This document shows positions 48,900 to 59,576 of a DNA stretch of 64,000 bases, piece by piece; position 1 is the first letter of the stretch; the number at the start of each line of letters is the position of its first letter. The DNA is from Pseudomonadota bacterium (lineage in GTDB: Bacteria > Desulfobacterota > Desulfobulbia > Desulfobulbales > Desulfocapsaceae), in contig JAHJNL010000010.1 in the NCBI GenBank assembly GCA_018820855.1, positions 62,001 through 126,000 of the forward strand. Direction: 5' to 3'. The notes under the pieces are model-generated. The model saw only the letters and a program-made list of their open reading frames with translations. It made no database searches and was not told the DNA's origin. Both the position numbers and the translations under genes were made by a program.

Positions 48900-50246
48900 A
48901 TGACCACTGTTTTTCACTTATTCTTTTTGTGTGTCTTGTTGCTTCCCCATGCTGTTGTTGCCCGGACCATTTTCTGGCATGACATGGAAGTCAAGGCCAG
49001 TCTGGACGGAGATGGCTGTCTTCATATTCGGGAAGAGCAGACTATGGTGTTCTCTGGGAACTGGAACGGTGGTGAGCGGGATTTTCAGGTGCGGCCTGGC
49101 CAGCGTATGCAATTTGAGGGGATCAGTCGACTTGATGAGAATGGCCAGGAAATTCCACTTATCCAAGGAGATATGAAACTGGTGGATCACTGGGATTATA
49201 ATGGCAGCACCACAATCCGTTGGCGTTCCCGCTTGCCGTCAGATCCCGTTTTTAACAAGACAAAGATTACCTACGTTTTACGCTACAGTCTCAGTCACAT
49301 CTTGATTGCCAATAAGGAAGGCTATCTGCTCAACCATGATTTCTGTTTTCCGGAGCGGAGTGGGCTGGTGAAAAATTTTCGCCTGGACCTTGAGTTCGAT
49401 CCGGTCTGGCAGAGTCCCCCGGTAAGCATGATCCGCACCAATATCGCCCCGGGGCAGGGGGTTGTTCTGCGGCAACAGCTTTATTTCTCCGGGCAGGGCA
49501 CCCCAACCATTTTTAAAAAGCAGCCTTCAGCTCCTGCCACTATTCCATCGTTGCCAGCGTCTCCTGCTGCGGTCTGGCTTCGTTTAATCCTCCTCGTCGT
49601 CCTTATGGCAGGAAGCCTGTGGCGGATAAGGATGTTTTTTCGGTGGGAAAATGGTCTTGAGCGTTTTGTTCGAGTGGAGTCAGCAGATACGATAGATCGG
49701 CGATGGCTGGAGAAAGAACTCTTTGTCTATAAGCCCGAGGTGGTTGGGGCAACATGGGATAAGACATCGTCCACAGCTGAAGTGGCGGCAGTCCTTGCCC
49801 GCTTAGTGCAGGAGGGCAGGATGGAGAGTTGGCTGGAGCCGTATCGACTGCCTTTTTTTAATTATCGCATCCCAGGTATGGCACCTGTTCTCCACCTGAA
49901 ACTCTTGCAGGCCAGGGGATCTTTTTTGGGCTATGAACAGAAGCTGATCAAGGGACTCTTTGTTAACAACAGTATGACAACGGATACAAAAACTATAAGA
50001 AATTATTATCAAAAAAAGCAGAGGACCTTTGATCCGGTGTCGAAGATACAGGAGCCGTTGAAGAGGCAGATGGAAAAGCTGACCGATGAGGGGGAAATCC
50101 GTTTGAAGATGATATGGATGCCCACTGTGGTGCTTGCTGGATTTTTGGTACTTTTGTTATTTCCCAGCTCGGCTCTGTTGCTACTGGGTCTTTTTTTCTT
50201 GGCTGCGGCAAGCATTAATAATATCATTAATCTCCTCAGATCATGA
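48900..50246 (+). CDS. DUF2207 domain membrane protein, interrupted by in-frame TGA at 50244-50246
   Basis: Signal peptide; RTIFWHDMEVKASLDGDGCLHIREEQTMVFSGNWNGGERDFQV; C-terminal TMs. Same frame continues with a Gly-rich DUF2207-like tail. Confidence 0.8.
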   Translation: MTTVFHLFFLCVLLLPHAVVARTIFWHDMEVKASLDGDGCLHIREEQTMVFSGNWNGGERDFQVRPGQRMQFEGISRLDENGQEIPLIQGDMKLVDHWDYNGSTTIRWRSRLPSDPVFNKTKITYVLRYSLSHILIANKEGYLLNHDFCFPERSGLVKNFRLDLEFDPVWQSPPVSMIRTNIAPGQGVVLRQQLYFSGQGTPTIFKKQPSAPATIPSLPASPAAVWLRLILLVVLMAGSLWRIRMFFRWENGLERFVRVESADTIDRRWLEKELFVYKPEVVGATWDKTSSTAEVAAVLARLVQEGRMESWLEPYRLPFFNYRIPGMAPVLHLKLLQARGSFLGYEQKLIKGLFVNNSMTTDTKTIRNYYQKKQRTFDPVSKIQEPLKRQMEKLTDEGEIRLKMIWMPTVVLAGFLVLLLFPSSALLLLGLFFLAAASINNIINLLRS

Positions 50247-50570
50247 GAGAGTGTTGAGGGACTGGCTTTACATCGCAGGTTTGCTGCGGCGCGCAATTAT
50301 TTTAAGCAGGAACTGGCTTGTGCGGAACCGGAAATCAGCGATTCCTGGTTTCGTAAATATGGCCGCTTCGCTGGCAGTACCCTTGGCGTAACTGCTGGCA
50401 GTTCCGGACCAGGGTTTACTGGTGGCGGTGGGGCCTTTGGCGGTGGGGGGGCCAGCGGTTCATGGAGCACGGCAGTAGGCTCGCTTGCTGCGAGTGGCAG
50501 TGATTCTTCTTCCGGCAGTGGCTCCAGCGGCGGAGGCAGTTCCGGAGGTGGGGGAGGAGGAGGGTGGTGA
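50247..50570 (+). pseudogene. In-frame downstream remainder of the DUF2207 gene
   Basis: ESVEGLALHRRFAAARNYFKQELACAEPEISDSWFRKYGRFAGSTLGVTAGSSGPGFTGGGGAFGGGGASGSWSTAVGSLAASGSDSSSGSGSSGGGSSGGGGGGGW* in the same frame (codon phase 0 mod 3). Confidence 0.75.
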
Positions 50571-50704
50571 AAATATTCAGGTATGAGGTGTGGATTGCTG
50601 AGTTTTGCTGTTTAAACTGGAAATTGATCATCTGCTGAACGGCCTCAGAATACTGAGAAGTCGTGTTTGGTCACTGCGTCTGGTTGATATGATACTGCTA
50701 TTCT

Positions 50705-51448
50705 ATGCTTTTTGTGGTATTTTTGAATGCTACTATTTTAGTTCACTCAGGGTTTTTCTTCCAATTAGAAGTGGGTATTGCAATGCACAAGGGACGACAG
50801 ACAGATCAGCTTGATGCGTTTGCCTTGTTTCCTGATCTGATGCAGACTCTTTTTGCTGCAGGCTCGGAGAAGAGGCGCGGCAGGACAGCAGAGGTACCTG
50901 CACAAGAGGTCGGAAAAAAACTGTCTGAACCGAAGGGAAATTGCGTGGTTCCGCCACAGCCGCCGGATTTGAGCTGGCTCAGAAAAGAAGATTGTCAGGA
51001 ACAGGAGAGGTTGGAGGATATTCCGACTGCCCTGGTCCTTATGGGCAAAGGGCAGACGACTGATGTCCTTTTTTCTGACTTGCAGGCCCTGGGCTACCGG
51101 GTGGAGACTGCCGATACCCCTGTTGATGCTTTCAATAAGTTGAAATTCACAAGTTTTGCCGCAATCTTAATGCATGCAGAGTTTGAGAGAGATTCACTGG
51201 CAGAATCGGCACTTCATAGCTATTTAACATGGCTTCCCACAGCAAAAAGAAGAACCATTTTTTATATCCTTGTGGGACCTGATTTTCACACCCTGTATGA
51301 CCTAGAAGCCCTTGCCTTGAGTGTAAACCTGGTTATAAATGATACTGATGTCAAACAGTTGAAAACAATTTTGAAGAAGAGTTTTCGTGATCATGAAGAG
51401 CTGTTCGGGCCTCTTGTTGAAGCTTTGGCTGAGTGCGGAAAAGAATAG
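50705..51448 (+). CDS. Hypothetical protein with degenerate receiver-like domain
   Basis: IPTALVLMGKGQTTDVLFSDLQALGYRVETADTPVDAFNKLKFTSFAAILMHAEF. Start probably ATG at 50783. Confidence 0.6.
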   Translation: MLFVVFLNATILVHSGFFFQLEVGIAMHKGRQTDQLDAFALFPDLMQTLFAAGSEKRRGRTAEVPAQEVGKKLSEPKGNCVVPPQPPDLSWLRKEDCQEQERLEDIPTALVLMGKGQTTDVLFSDLQALGYRVETADTPVDAFNKLKFTSFAAILMHAEFERDSLAESALHSYLTWLPTAKRRTIFYILVGPDFHTLYDLEALALSVNLVINDTDVKQLKTILKKSFRDHEELFGPLVEALAECGKE

Positions 51449-51489
51449 GTGCTTTTGAGAGAGCAACTGACGTCCCGACCAAAACCTGA

Positions 51490-52722
51490 TTAATGGAGGG
51501 GACTGAGATCGTTTTTGTTCTGTTGGAAGATGTGCATTTTATCGCTGCTCCACTTTTCAGGAGAATCGTAGCCGGCAATATTAATACCGATCTTGGAGAG
51601 ATCAATTTCCTGTATCTGAATTGCTGTCTTTTTCTTGTCATTGTAGAAGATACGTACGACCGGTTGCAGAATGTTTTCAGTGGAGTTGATAACTACTCCG
51701 CTTAATTCGTTTGCCAGCCTGACGTAGGTTCCGATGGGATATACACCTATACTCCGGATGAATTTATAGGTCAGCTCCTTGTCAAAGTAATGGTCGCTCC
51801 ATTCGTAGAGCTTCCTCAATCCCTGTACACGGTCCAGGCCGTTTTTGTAGCATCTTATCGAGGTGATGGCATCGTAGACATCGCAGATAGCCGCAATTCT
51901 TGATCCGAATTCAATTGTGTCACCTTTCAGGCCATGGGGATAGCCGGTTCCATCGTATCGCTCATGGTGGTGCAGGGCGATGTCGTGGGCTTCGGGGGGC
52001 AATTCTGTAGTCTCTGCCAGGACCTTTGCTGAGTATTCTGCATGTTTCTTCATAATTGTAAACTCCTTCTGGTCGAGTTTACCCGGTTTATTGAGGATAC
52101 TGTTCGGAATCCTGGTCTTGCCGATGTCATGAAAAAGGGATCCCATGGCAAGATTAATGGTCATGTCATAGGAAATGTCGCAGGAGCTGCAAAAGGCCAG
52201 GACCAGAGAACTGACACTGATCGAGTGCATAAGGGTATATTCGTCTTTTTTCCTTATGCGTGTTAACAGGATAAGGGCATCTTTGTTGCGCGTGACCGAT
52301 TCTTGCATCTTTTCTACGAGCCGAAATGCATTGTCCGGATCAATGCATTTTCCTTCCTGTACGGCTCTCATTGCTTCCCGCATGGTAACAACGGCTTCAT
52401 TTCTGATCGTCCTGGCCATCTGGACTTCATCTTTGAGAGGGATAGGTGGCGGTGTTGCCGTTCTTTTTCTTTGCGCCAGTTTGTGCAGGTTTCTATTGGT
52501 CTCCTGTTGTACCTCATAGGCGGTCTTTGCGGGTTCGACGTCAAGTCCCAGGTCGGTATCAATATAGACTTCTTTGATTCCCCAGGAACGTATGATTTTT
52601 ATTGCCCTCTCGTCTTTGATCAGGGCCTTGCTGATAAAGATATTTTCTCCGGCCCAGTCACAGTTGAAGTCGTGAACAAATATTCCCGGCCTGAGTTGCT
52701 CTGTCTTAATCTTCTTGATCAT
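51490..52722 (-). CDS. HD-GYP domain phosphodiesterase
   Basis: SLFHDIGKTRIPNSILNKPGKL; HHERYDGTGYPHGLKGDTI; N-terminal DUF3391-like region. Confidence 0.95.
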   Translation of the reverse strand: MIKKIKTEQLRPGIFVHDFNCDWAGENIFISKALIKDERAIKIIRSWGIKEVYIDTDLGLDVEPAKTAYEVQQETNRNLHKLAQRKRTATPPPIPLKDEVQMARTIRNEAVVTMREAMRAVQEGKCIDPDNAFRLVEKMQESVTRNKDALILLTRIRKKDEYTLMHSISVSSLVLAFCSSCDISYDMTINLAMGSLFHDIGKTRIPNSILNKPGKLDQKEFTIMKKHAEYSAKVLAETTELPPEAHDIALHHHERYDGTGYPHGLKGDTIEFGSRIAAICDVYDAITSIRCYKNGLDRVQGLRKLYEWSDHYFDKELTYKFIRSIGVYPIGTYVRLANELSGVVINSTENILQPVVRIFYNDKKKTAIQIQEIDLSKIGINIAGYDSPEKWSSDKMHIFQQNKNDLSPLH

Positions 52723-52973
52723 TGGGGTGATGGTCGGTGTTTCATTTAAACCGTCTTTTCTGTACTAAGGACAATAGGGATAAAAGAATTCTCTTTAATA
52801 ATAGAGTGCTCATGAGAGAGAGTCAAAATAAAAGCAGAACTTCAATGGATATTAGGCAGAAAAGGCTCAGATGAGGTATGGGGCAAGTCCGCGTGTTTCG
52901 TTTCAGGTAATGAGTCGTCTGCTGAGAGCTGTTCAATGGAATGTCTAAAAAAAACAGTCGGACAAAAATAATA

Positions 52974-53393
52974 TCAAGGAAGAACTTCTTGATCTCTCGC
53001 TTCCTGTACCAATGGATACTTGATTGCATTCAACTGCATTTTTTCCCTGGCGCAGGTCAGAGGGTCAAGGTCGAATTTGTCGGCCAGCATGGTGAGGTAG
53101 ATCATTACATCACCCACCTCTTCTGCAATGTGAGCTCGCGTTGCGTCATCTACTTTCTGACTGTTGTCGCCCTCCATCCATTGAAAGATCTCGGTTAGTT
53201 CTGCGGTTTCGACGCTCAGGGCCATGACCAGATTCTTGGGGGAGTGGTAGCGTTGCCACCTTCTTGCAGCTGTAAATGCGCGAAGTGCTGTTTTCAGTTT
53301 TTCCATGGCTGTCACCGTTTCTGTTGGTATTTCTTCTCGGATTCTGGTAATTTTCTTCGTTTTACGTATTATAAGGTACCATCGTAGCGTCAA
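52974..53393 (-). CDS. MazG-like nucleotide pyrophosphohydrolase
   Basis: FTAARRWQRYHSPKNLVMALSVETAELTEIFQWMEG...HIAEEVGDVMIYLTMLADKFDLD. Start likely ATG at 53306. Confidence 0.88.
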   Translation of the reverse strand: MTLRWYLIIRKTKKITRIREEIPTETVTAMEKLKTALRAFTAARRWQRYHSPKNLVMALSVETAELTEIFQWMEGDNSQKVDDATRAHIAEEVGDVMIYLTMLADKFDLDPLTCAREKMQLNAIKYPLVQEARDQEVLP

Positions 53394-53431
53394 ACTGCAA
53401 CGCTCTTTCCCTTTTACCCACAGAGAAACAA

Positions 53432-55534
53432 ATGAAAAAAATAGTTAGTGCATGTCTGGCAGGCGTTTTTTCCCTCACTCTTTTACTGCCAACCATATCC
53501 ATAGCCGAATCTGCGGCACCGCAGGAGATTGACTCCGGCCGCAACAAGCTGATCGGTTATATGCTTGGCAAACAGTTGCCGGTCATGCATTTCAGCGACA
53601 AAGAGGTGGATGACGATCTGGCCTTTGCCGCCTTTGATCTCTATATCAAACAGCTGGACTTTCAGAAACGATTTCTCCTTCAGGAGGATGTGAACAAACT
53701 GTCGGTCATGGCCCCGGCTATTGATAATAATCTCTTGAAAGGGACTATTGCCTTACCGGATGAGGGGTATACTATTCTGTCCCGACGGATTGATGAGGTT
53801 GAGAAAATAACAGGCGAGCTTCTTGCTGCCGGCTTTGATTATAACCGGGACGAGAATTATGAAACTGATCCGGATAAGCTGAAGTATGCCGTTACGCTTC
53901 AGGATCTTCGGGAGCGCTGGCGGAAGATCCTGAAAGGACAGATTGTTTCCCGTTATCTTGATCTCGTGGAAGAGCAGAAAGAGGCCAAGGAGCAAAAGGA
54001 TGACAAGGAATTGTGGAAAGAGGCGGAGGATAAGGTAGCGAAACGCAATCAGAATTTCTTTCATCGTATGCACCAGGAGACACTGCAGGATCATTATGAC
54101 CGATATTTTAATTCCATAACCAGGGCCTTTGATCCGCATACGAATTATATGCCACCGGCCAATAAAGAAGATTTTGACATCCACATGCGGGGTAGTCTTG
54201 AAGGAATAGGAGCCCTGCTCCGGGAAGAAGACGGTTATATCAAGGTGGTCAACATCATTCCAGGTTCTGCCTCGGCCCGCCAGGGTATGCTGCAGGCAGA
54301 GGATATCATTCTTGAGGTGGCCCAGGGCGCTGAAGATCCTGTGGAAATTACTGACATGCGCCTGCGTGACGCTGTTCGTCTTATTCGCGGTCCCAAGGGG
54401 GGCGAAGTGCGCCTGACCGTGAAAAAAATAGACGGGACCAAGGTAATCATTCCGATTATTCGTGATGTGGTGCAGATCGAAGAGACCTTTGTCAAGTCCA
54501 GTCTGTTGGAGGGGCCTGGGGGGAAAAAAATCGGTTATGTCATGATCCCGAGCTTCTATCGAGATTTTGAGAAGACTCGTAACGGCTCTGATGCAAGAAA
54601 TTCTACCGATGATACCAGGAAGGTGGTGGAGGAACTGAAAAAAGCAGGGATGTCCGGTCTGATTCTTGATCTGCGCAATAACGGTGGGGGCTCTCTTATG
54701 GACGCCGTGGATACCGCAGGTCTGTTTTTTCCAGTCGGACCGGTGGTACAGGTCAAAAATAACTACGGTTCCATACGGGTACTCAGCGACGAGGATCCCT
54801 CCATCGTTTGGGATGGCCCGCTTCTGGTCCTGGTGAATCAGTTTTCTGCCTCAGCTTCCGAGATTGTGGCAGCTGCGCTCCAGGACTATGGTCGTGCAGT
54901 GATCGTGGGCGGGGCTCACACCCATGGCAAGGGCACTGTACAGACTCTGATAGACATGAATGAAAATATCCCCCTCCTGCATCTGAAAAAATATGAAGAT
55001 CTTGGGGCATTGAAGGTGACGATCCAGAAATTCTACCGGGTCAATGGCGGATCAACGCAGTACAAGGGCGTGGAACCTGATATTGTCCTTCCCTCCCTCT
55101 TTCAGCATCTCGAGTCTGGTGAGCAGTATCTTGATTATTCTCTGCCGTGGGATCAGGTAGAGCCTGTCTCGTTTGTCAGGTATGGTTCTACACCGATAGA
55201 TCTTGACCTGTTAAAGGCAAAAAGTAGTCAAAGGGTGGCAAAAGATGAGGGGTTACAGGTCATTGCCGACGAAGCTGAAAAGGCATTGCAGCGATCCAAG
55301 CAAACCACGATGTCCTTGAAACTTAGTGACATGACGGCCCAGTTGGAGGAGGCCAAGGTCGCACGTGATAAAATTGGGGCACATTATCGGAAGTTTCGTG
55401 AGGAGCAGGGCGCAGACAGGGGAGAAGAACCCAGTCCCGGCCTGGAGGAAGAGCAGGACAAAGATAAGTGGAAGGAAGATATTAAGGAAGATCCGTATAT
55501 TAATGAGTCTATTCATATCCTTGGAGATATGTGA
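53432..55534 (+). CDS. prc: Carboxy-terminal processing (tail-specific) protease
   Basis: Signal peptide; PDZ; GLILDLRNNGGGSLMDAVDTAGLF; NQFSASASEIVAAALQDYGRAVIVGGAHTHGKGTVQT (Ser/Lys dyad). Confidence 0.93.
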   Translation: MKKIVSACLAGVFSLTLLLPTISIAESAAPQEIDSGRNKLIGYMLGKQLPVMHFSDKEVDDDLAFAAFDLYIKQLDFQKRFLLQEDVNKLSVMAPAIDNNLLKGTIALPDEGYTILSRRIDEVEKITGELLAAGFDYNRDENYETDPDKLKYAVTLQDLRERWRKILKGQIVSRYLDLVEEQKEAKEQKDDKELWKEAEDKVAKRNQNFFHRMHQETLQDHYDRYFNSITRAFDPHTNYMPPANKEDFDIHMRGSLEGIGALLREEDGYIKVVNIIPGSASARQGMLQAEDIILEVAQGAEDPVEITDMRLRDAVRLIRGPKGGEVRLTVKKIDGTKVIIPIIRDVVQIEETFVKSSLLEGPGGKKIGYVMIPSFYRDFEKTRNGSDARNSTDDTRKVVEELKKAGMSGLILDLRNNGGGSLMDAVDTAGLFFPVGPVVQVKNNYGSIRVLSDEDPSIVWDGPLLVLVNQFSASASEIVAAALQDYGRAVIVGGAHTHGKGTVQTLIDMNENIPLLHLKKYEDLGALKVTIQKFYRVNGGSTQYKGVEPDIVLPSLFQHLESGEQYLDYSLPWDQVEPVSFVRYGSTPIDLDLLKAKSSQRVAKDEGLQVIADEAEKALQRSKQTTMSLKLSDMTAQLEEAKVARDKIGAHYRKFREEQGADRGEEPSPGLEEEQDKDKWKEDIKEDPYINESIHILGDM

Positions 55535-55777
55535 TTGGATAGACTGAAGAAAAATTAATACCATTCCGGCAGCGCTGAGGTTTATTTGTTGAAAAATTAA
55601 GAAGTAAGTAGGTGCGTCATTGGTTCTTGGTGACTTCTCCATAGGCCTGTAGTCTTTTTAAAAAACAGTTACCTCCAATTTTAAAATTTTCTTGATTAAC
55701 AAATGAAAAGGTGCTAAATCTCGTTGGTTATGAATGGTCATTCATTCAATTTGGATTAAAAAGGGGCAGGGAAATCT

Positions 55778-56314
55778 ATGGGGCTTGCTGAAGCTTTCCG
55801 TAATTATGAAGATAAGATAGTCAGCCGTTGGGTCGACTACACCTTGTCAACTTATAAGGCATCAACGTTTTTCAGAAAGGAACGCGATAAATTCGCCAAC
55901 CCCGTGGGGGGCAACACCTACGAGGCATTGAGTAAGCTTTTCAAACTCCTGGCAAAGAATGCCGATCCGAAAGAGTTTGTTGCGCCGCTGGATCAGATCA
56001 TGCGTATCCGTTCCATTCAGGAGTTTGCCGCATCCGAGGCAGTGGGTCCGATTCACGCCGTTAAACACATTACCCGCGAAATCCTGGATAAGGACAAGGA
56101 ACGCAGGCACCTCATTGCAGAACTCTATGAATTTGAATTTGCAGTGGATATGGCTGTGCTTGCTGCTTTTGACCTGTATATGCAATGCCGGGAGCAGTTG
56201 TACAAGGTGAGAATTCAGGAGATTAAATCCGGTAGTCACATTCTCACAGACAGCAAGTGTCCGTCGAACTTGTTGCATAGAAATACAGATGATTTCGTGA
56301 AAATTCGAATCTGA
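55778..56314 (+). CDS. RsbRD_N-like domain protein upstream of dsrM
   Basis: FRNYEDKIVSRWVDYTLSTYKASTFFRKERDKFANPVGGNTYEALSKLFKLLA; position directly upstream of dsrMKJOP. Confidence 0.7.
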   Translation: MGLAEAFRNYEDKIVSRWVDYTLSTYKASTFFRKERDKFANPVGGNTYEALSKLFKLLAKNADPKEFVAPLDQIMRIRSIQEFAASEAVGPIHAVKHITREILDKDKERRHLIAELYEFEFAVDMAVLAAFDLYMQCREQLYKVRIQEIKSGSHILTDSKCPSNLLHRNTDDFVKIRI

Positions 56315-56419
56315 AAATTTACGGAATCATCACGGTTATTAACAGGTTTCTGTACCGGAGCAGGGGAACTCGTCCGGGCGGCTACCAACACTGTTCAATT
56401 TGAAGCGAGGTAAGAAGAA

Positions 56420-57448
56420 ATGAAGTATACCTTCTCATTCCTGGCAGTCATTGCACTCGTTTTGATTGCATGGCTGGGATCCCAGATACCGGGTATGCAG
56501 TACCTTTTTGGTGTTGCCATCCCCTATCTGGCAATCATGATCTTCCTGGGTGGCTTTGTTTACAGAGTCGTGCAATGGGCAAAATCGCCTGTTCCATTTT
56601 CCATTCCGACCACTTGTGGTCAGGGTGCGTCACTGGATTTCATCAAACAGGATAAGCTTGACTGCCCTACCAAGACATCAGAAGTTGTCGCCAGGATGTT
56701 CCTGGAAATTGTTACTTTCCGCTCCCTTTTCCGGAATACCAAGTCCGAGCTTCATGAGGGGCCGAAAATTACCTATGAGTCCTCCAAGTGGCTCTGGCTC
56801 TTTGCCTTGATTTTCCACTACTCTTTTCTGGTGGTCGTTATCAGGCATATGCGTCTTTTTCTCAATCCTGTCCCTGCCTGGCTGGAATTTCTTGATTTTC
56901 TGGATGCCGGTGCGGCCCTGCAGGTTGGCGCGCCTCTGCTTTATGCCACTGATCTTGCACTGGTGCTGGGTGTTGTCCTGCTCTTTGGCAGGCGCCTGGT
57001 CAATCGTCAGGTGCGTTATATCTCACTTGCCAATGACTATTTTCCGCTTTTCCTCATCTTTGGGATTGCCACCACCGGTATCCTGATGCGTTACTTTCTG
57101 CGCACAAATATTGACATTATCTCCATCAAAGAACTTCTGGTTGGCCTGGTCACCTTTTCACCAGTATTTGCCGCCAAGATCGGATCCATCTTTTATATCC
57201 ATCTCTTCCTGGTCAGTACCCTGCTCATCTATTTCCCCTTCAGTAAATTGATGCACTTAGGCGGTGTCTTTATGAGCCCTACCAGGAACATGGCAAACAA
57301 CAGCCGTGCCAAGCGGCATATCAATCCATGGAATGATCCTACAATCAAACCTCATTCCTATGCCGGATATGAGGATGAGTTTAGAGAGTTCATGGTCGAT
57401 GCCGGCATCCCTGTTGAGAAAGAGCTGCCTCCTCAAAAGGACGAATAA
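56420..57448 (+). CDS. dsrM: DsrM, sulfite reduction-associated membrane cytochrome b
   Basis: NarI-like multi-TM protein; first gene of dsrMKJOP. Confidence 0.95.
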   Translation: MKYTFSFLAVIALVLIAWLGSQIPGMQYLFGVAIPYLAIMIFLGGFVYRVVQWAKSPVPFSIPTTCGQGASLDFIKQDKLDCPTKTSEVVARMFLEIVTFRSLFRNTKSELHEGPKITYESSKWLWLFALIFHYSFLVVVIRHMRLFLNPVPAWLEFLDFLDAGAALQVGAPLLYATDLALVLGVVLLFGRRLVNRQVRYISLANDYFPLFLIFGIATTGILMRYFLRTNIDIISIKELLVGLVTFSPVFAAKIGSIFYIHLFLVSTLLIYFPFSKLMHLGGVFMSPTRNMANNSRAKRHINPWNDPTIKPHSYAGYEDEFREFMVDAGIPVEKELPPQKDE

Positions 57449-57485
57449 CAGGATTGTTGACCCAAATTTATAAGGATAAAGAATA

Positions 57486-59147
57486 ATGGCACTTGCAAAA
57501 TTAGAACAATTATCGAAAAGCGTAGTGCAGGGACCGTCCTTGGCAACAGGAGCTGTACCAACCAAGGACTGGATGGAGACCCCGGCTATTTTTAAAGAGG
57601 GGAACTTTGCCTACCCTGCCAAAAAAGAAAAGGTAGAATATCTGAACAGTCAGGCCGGGCTTGAGTTCCCTAATGCCCGTATCTGGTCTCCGGACGAGGA
57701 TGACTGGAAGCTGCCCGAGAACTGGCAGGAGATCATCCTGAATGGTCTCAAGGAGCGTCTCGGCAAATTCAGATCTCTCAAAATCTTCATGGACTGCTGT
57801 GTACGCTGCGGTGCCTGTGCGGATAAATGTCACTTTTTCCTCGGTACCGGTGATCCGAAAAATATGCCGGTTCTTCGTGCCGAGTTGCTGCGGTCCATCT
57901 ATCGGAATGATTTTACCCTGGCAGGAAAGCTGTTTGGGAAAATGGCTGGTGCCCGGGAAATGACCGTTGGTGTATTGAAAGAATGGTTCATGTACTCCTA
58001 CCAGTGTACAGAGTGTCGACGTTGCTCGGTCTTTTGTCCCTATGGTATTGATACGGCAGAAGTAACCATGATGCTTCGTGAGCTTCTGCATCTGGTCGGT
58101 GTTGGTATTAACTGGATTCTTGAGCCGGCTTCGAACTCCAACCGTACCGGTAACCACATGGGGCTGCAGCCCCATACTTTCAAGGACAATGTTGATTTCC
58201 TTGCAGAAGACCTGGAAACTCTCACAGGCGTCAAAATTAACCATTCGTTCAACCGCAAGGGAGCGGAGGTGCTCTTCATCACTCCGTCAGCCGACGTCTT
58301 TGCTGAGCCCGGCCTCTATACTGCCATGGGCTATCTAGCGCTGTTTGAGCAGATTGGCCTTGATTATACCTGGTCAACCTATGCCTCTGAAGGTGGTAAC
58401 TTCGGTCTCTTCACTTCCAATGAGTTGATGAAGAAACTGAATGCCAAGATGTATGCCGAGGCCAAGCGTCTTGGCGTTAAATACATTATCGGTGGTGAGT
58501 GTGGTCATATGTGGCGTGTTATTCATCAGTACATGGATACCATGAACGGTCCTGCTGACTTTTTGGAGGTTCCCAAATCTCCGCTCACGGGAACGGTATT
58601 CAATAATGCCGCATCAACAAAGATGGTTCACATCAGTGAGTTTACGGCAGATCTGATCCGGCACGGCAAGATTAAACTTGATCCGAGCCGTAATTCCCAT
58701 GTTTTGCCTACCTATCATGATTCCTGTAACCCGGCGCGTGCCATGGGCCTTATGGATGAACCGCGTTATATCCTGGATCATGTGGTACCCAAATGGGTTG
58801 AAATGCCCGAAAATACTATCCGTGAGCAGACTTTCTGCTGCGGTTCCGGAACTGGTCTTAATACCGACGAGATCATGGAACTGAGGATGCGTGCCGGATT
58901 GCCGCGCGCAAATGCAGTGAAGCACGTTATCGACAAACACGATGTTAACATGCTTTCCTGTGTCTGTGCCATCGATCGGGCAACCCTTACCTCGCTGATG
59001 AATTACTGGAATCCAGGCTGTGGAGTCTGCGGACTTTCTGAGCTTGTCGGCAATGCTCTGGTAATGGATAACGAGAAACGAGCCATGGGCTATGACGCTG
59101 AAGGAAACGAGACTGAACTTCCTGAAGGCTTCAGGACTATGGTCTAA
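57486..59147 (+). CDS. dsrK: DsrK, HdrD-like iron-sulfur protein
   Basis: CCVRCGACADKCHFF; CTECRRCSVFCPYG; CCG motif FCCGSGTGL; NPGCGVCGLSELVGNAL. Confidence 0.96.
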   Translation: MALAKLEQLSKSVVQGPSLATGAVPTKDWMETPAIFKEGNFAYPAKKEKVEYLNSQAGLEFPNARIWSPDEDDWKLPENWQEIILNGLKERLGKFRSLKIFMDCCVRCGACADKCHFFLGTGDPKNMPVLRAELLRSIYRNDFTLAGKLFGKMAGAREMTVGVLKEWFMYSYQCTECRRCSVFCPYGIDTAEVTMMLRELLHLVGVGINWILEPASNSNRTGNHMGLQPHTFKDNVDFLAEDLETLTGVKINHSFNRKGAEVLFITPSADVFAEPGLYTAMGYLALFEQIGLDYTWSTYASEGGNFGLFTSNELMKKLNAKMYAEAKRLGVKYIIGGECGHMWRVIHQYMDTMNGPADFLEVPKSPLTGTVFNNAASTKMVHISEFTADLIRHGKIKLDPSRNSHVLPTYHDSCNPARAMGLMDEPRYILDHVVPKWVEMPENTIREQTFCCGSGTGLNTDEIMELRMRAGLPRANAVKHVIDKHDVNMLSCVCAIDRATLTSLMNYWNPGCGVCGLSELVGNALVMDNEKRAMGYDAEGNETELPEGFRTMV

Positions 59148-59174
59148 ACCGGACCGGAATGGAGGATTAATTCA

Positions 59175-59576
59175 ATGTATAACAAAGGAACAATCATACC
59201 GGGACTTGCTTTATTTGTCCTTTTTGTGACTTTTCCAATCTGGTTCAACGGGTTGACAACAGCAGGAGACCTGCCTAAGCCCGAGTTACCGCCAGGTGGA
59301 GAAAAACAGTGCGTAATGCCTGCTGATTATATGCGGGCCAATCATATGCAGTTGCTCAATGAGTGGCGTGATAACGTTCTGCGTGACGGCAATCGCGAAA
59401 TCCTTGAGATAGACGGCAAAAAATACCGAAAAGGCCTGCAGATGGCATGTATGGCATGTCATACCAAAAAGGAGAAATTCTGCGATAGCTGCCATACCTA
59501 TGCCGCAGTAACTCCTTATTGCTGGGATTGTCATCTGACTCCCAACGAGGCAGCATCAAAGGAGGCGATTCACTAA
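59175..59576 (+). CDS. dsrJ: DsrJ, periplasmic triheme cytochrome c
   Basis: Three CxxCH motifs: CMACH, CDSCH, CWDCH; N-terminal anchor. Confidence 0.96.
   Translation: MYNKGTIIPGLALFVLFVTFPIWFNGLTTAGDLPKPELPPGGEKQCVMPADYMRANHMQLLNEWRDNVLRDGNREILEIDGKKYRKGLQMACMACHTKKEKFCDSCHTYAAVTPYCWDCHLTPNEAASKEAIH

Noticed and set aside
50244-50246. TGA as a selenocysteine codon in the DUF2207 gene
   Set aside because: No convincing hairpin with a SelB-type loop seen just downstream and no redox context; nonsense mutation is simpler. Kept as an open finding, not a selenoprotein call.
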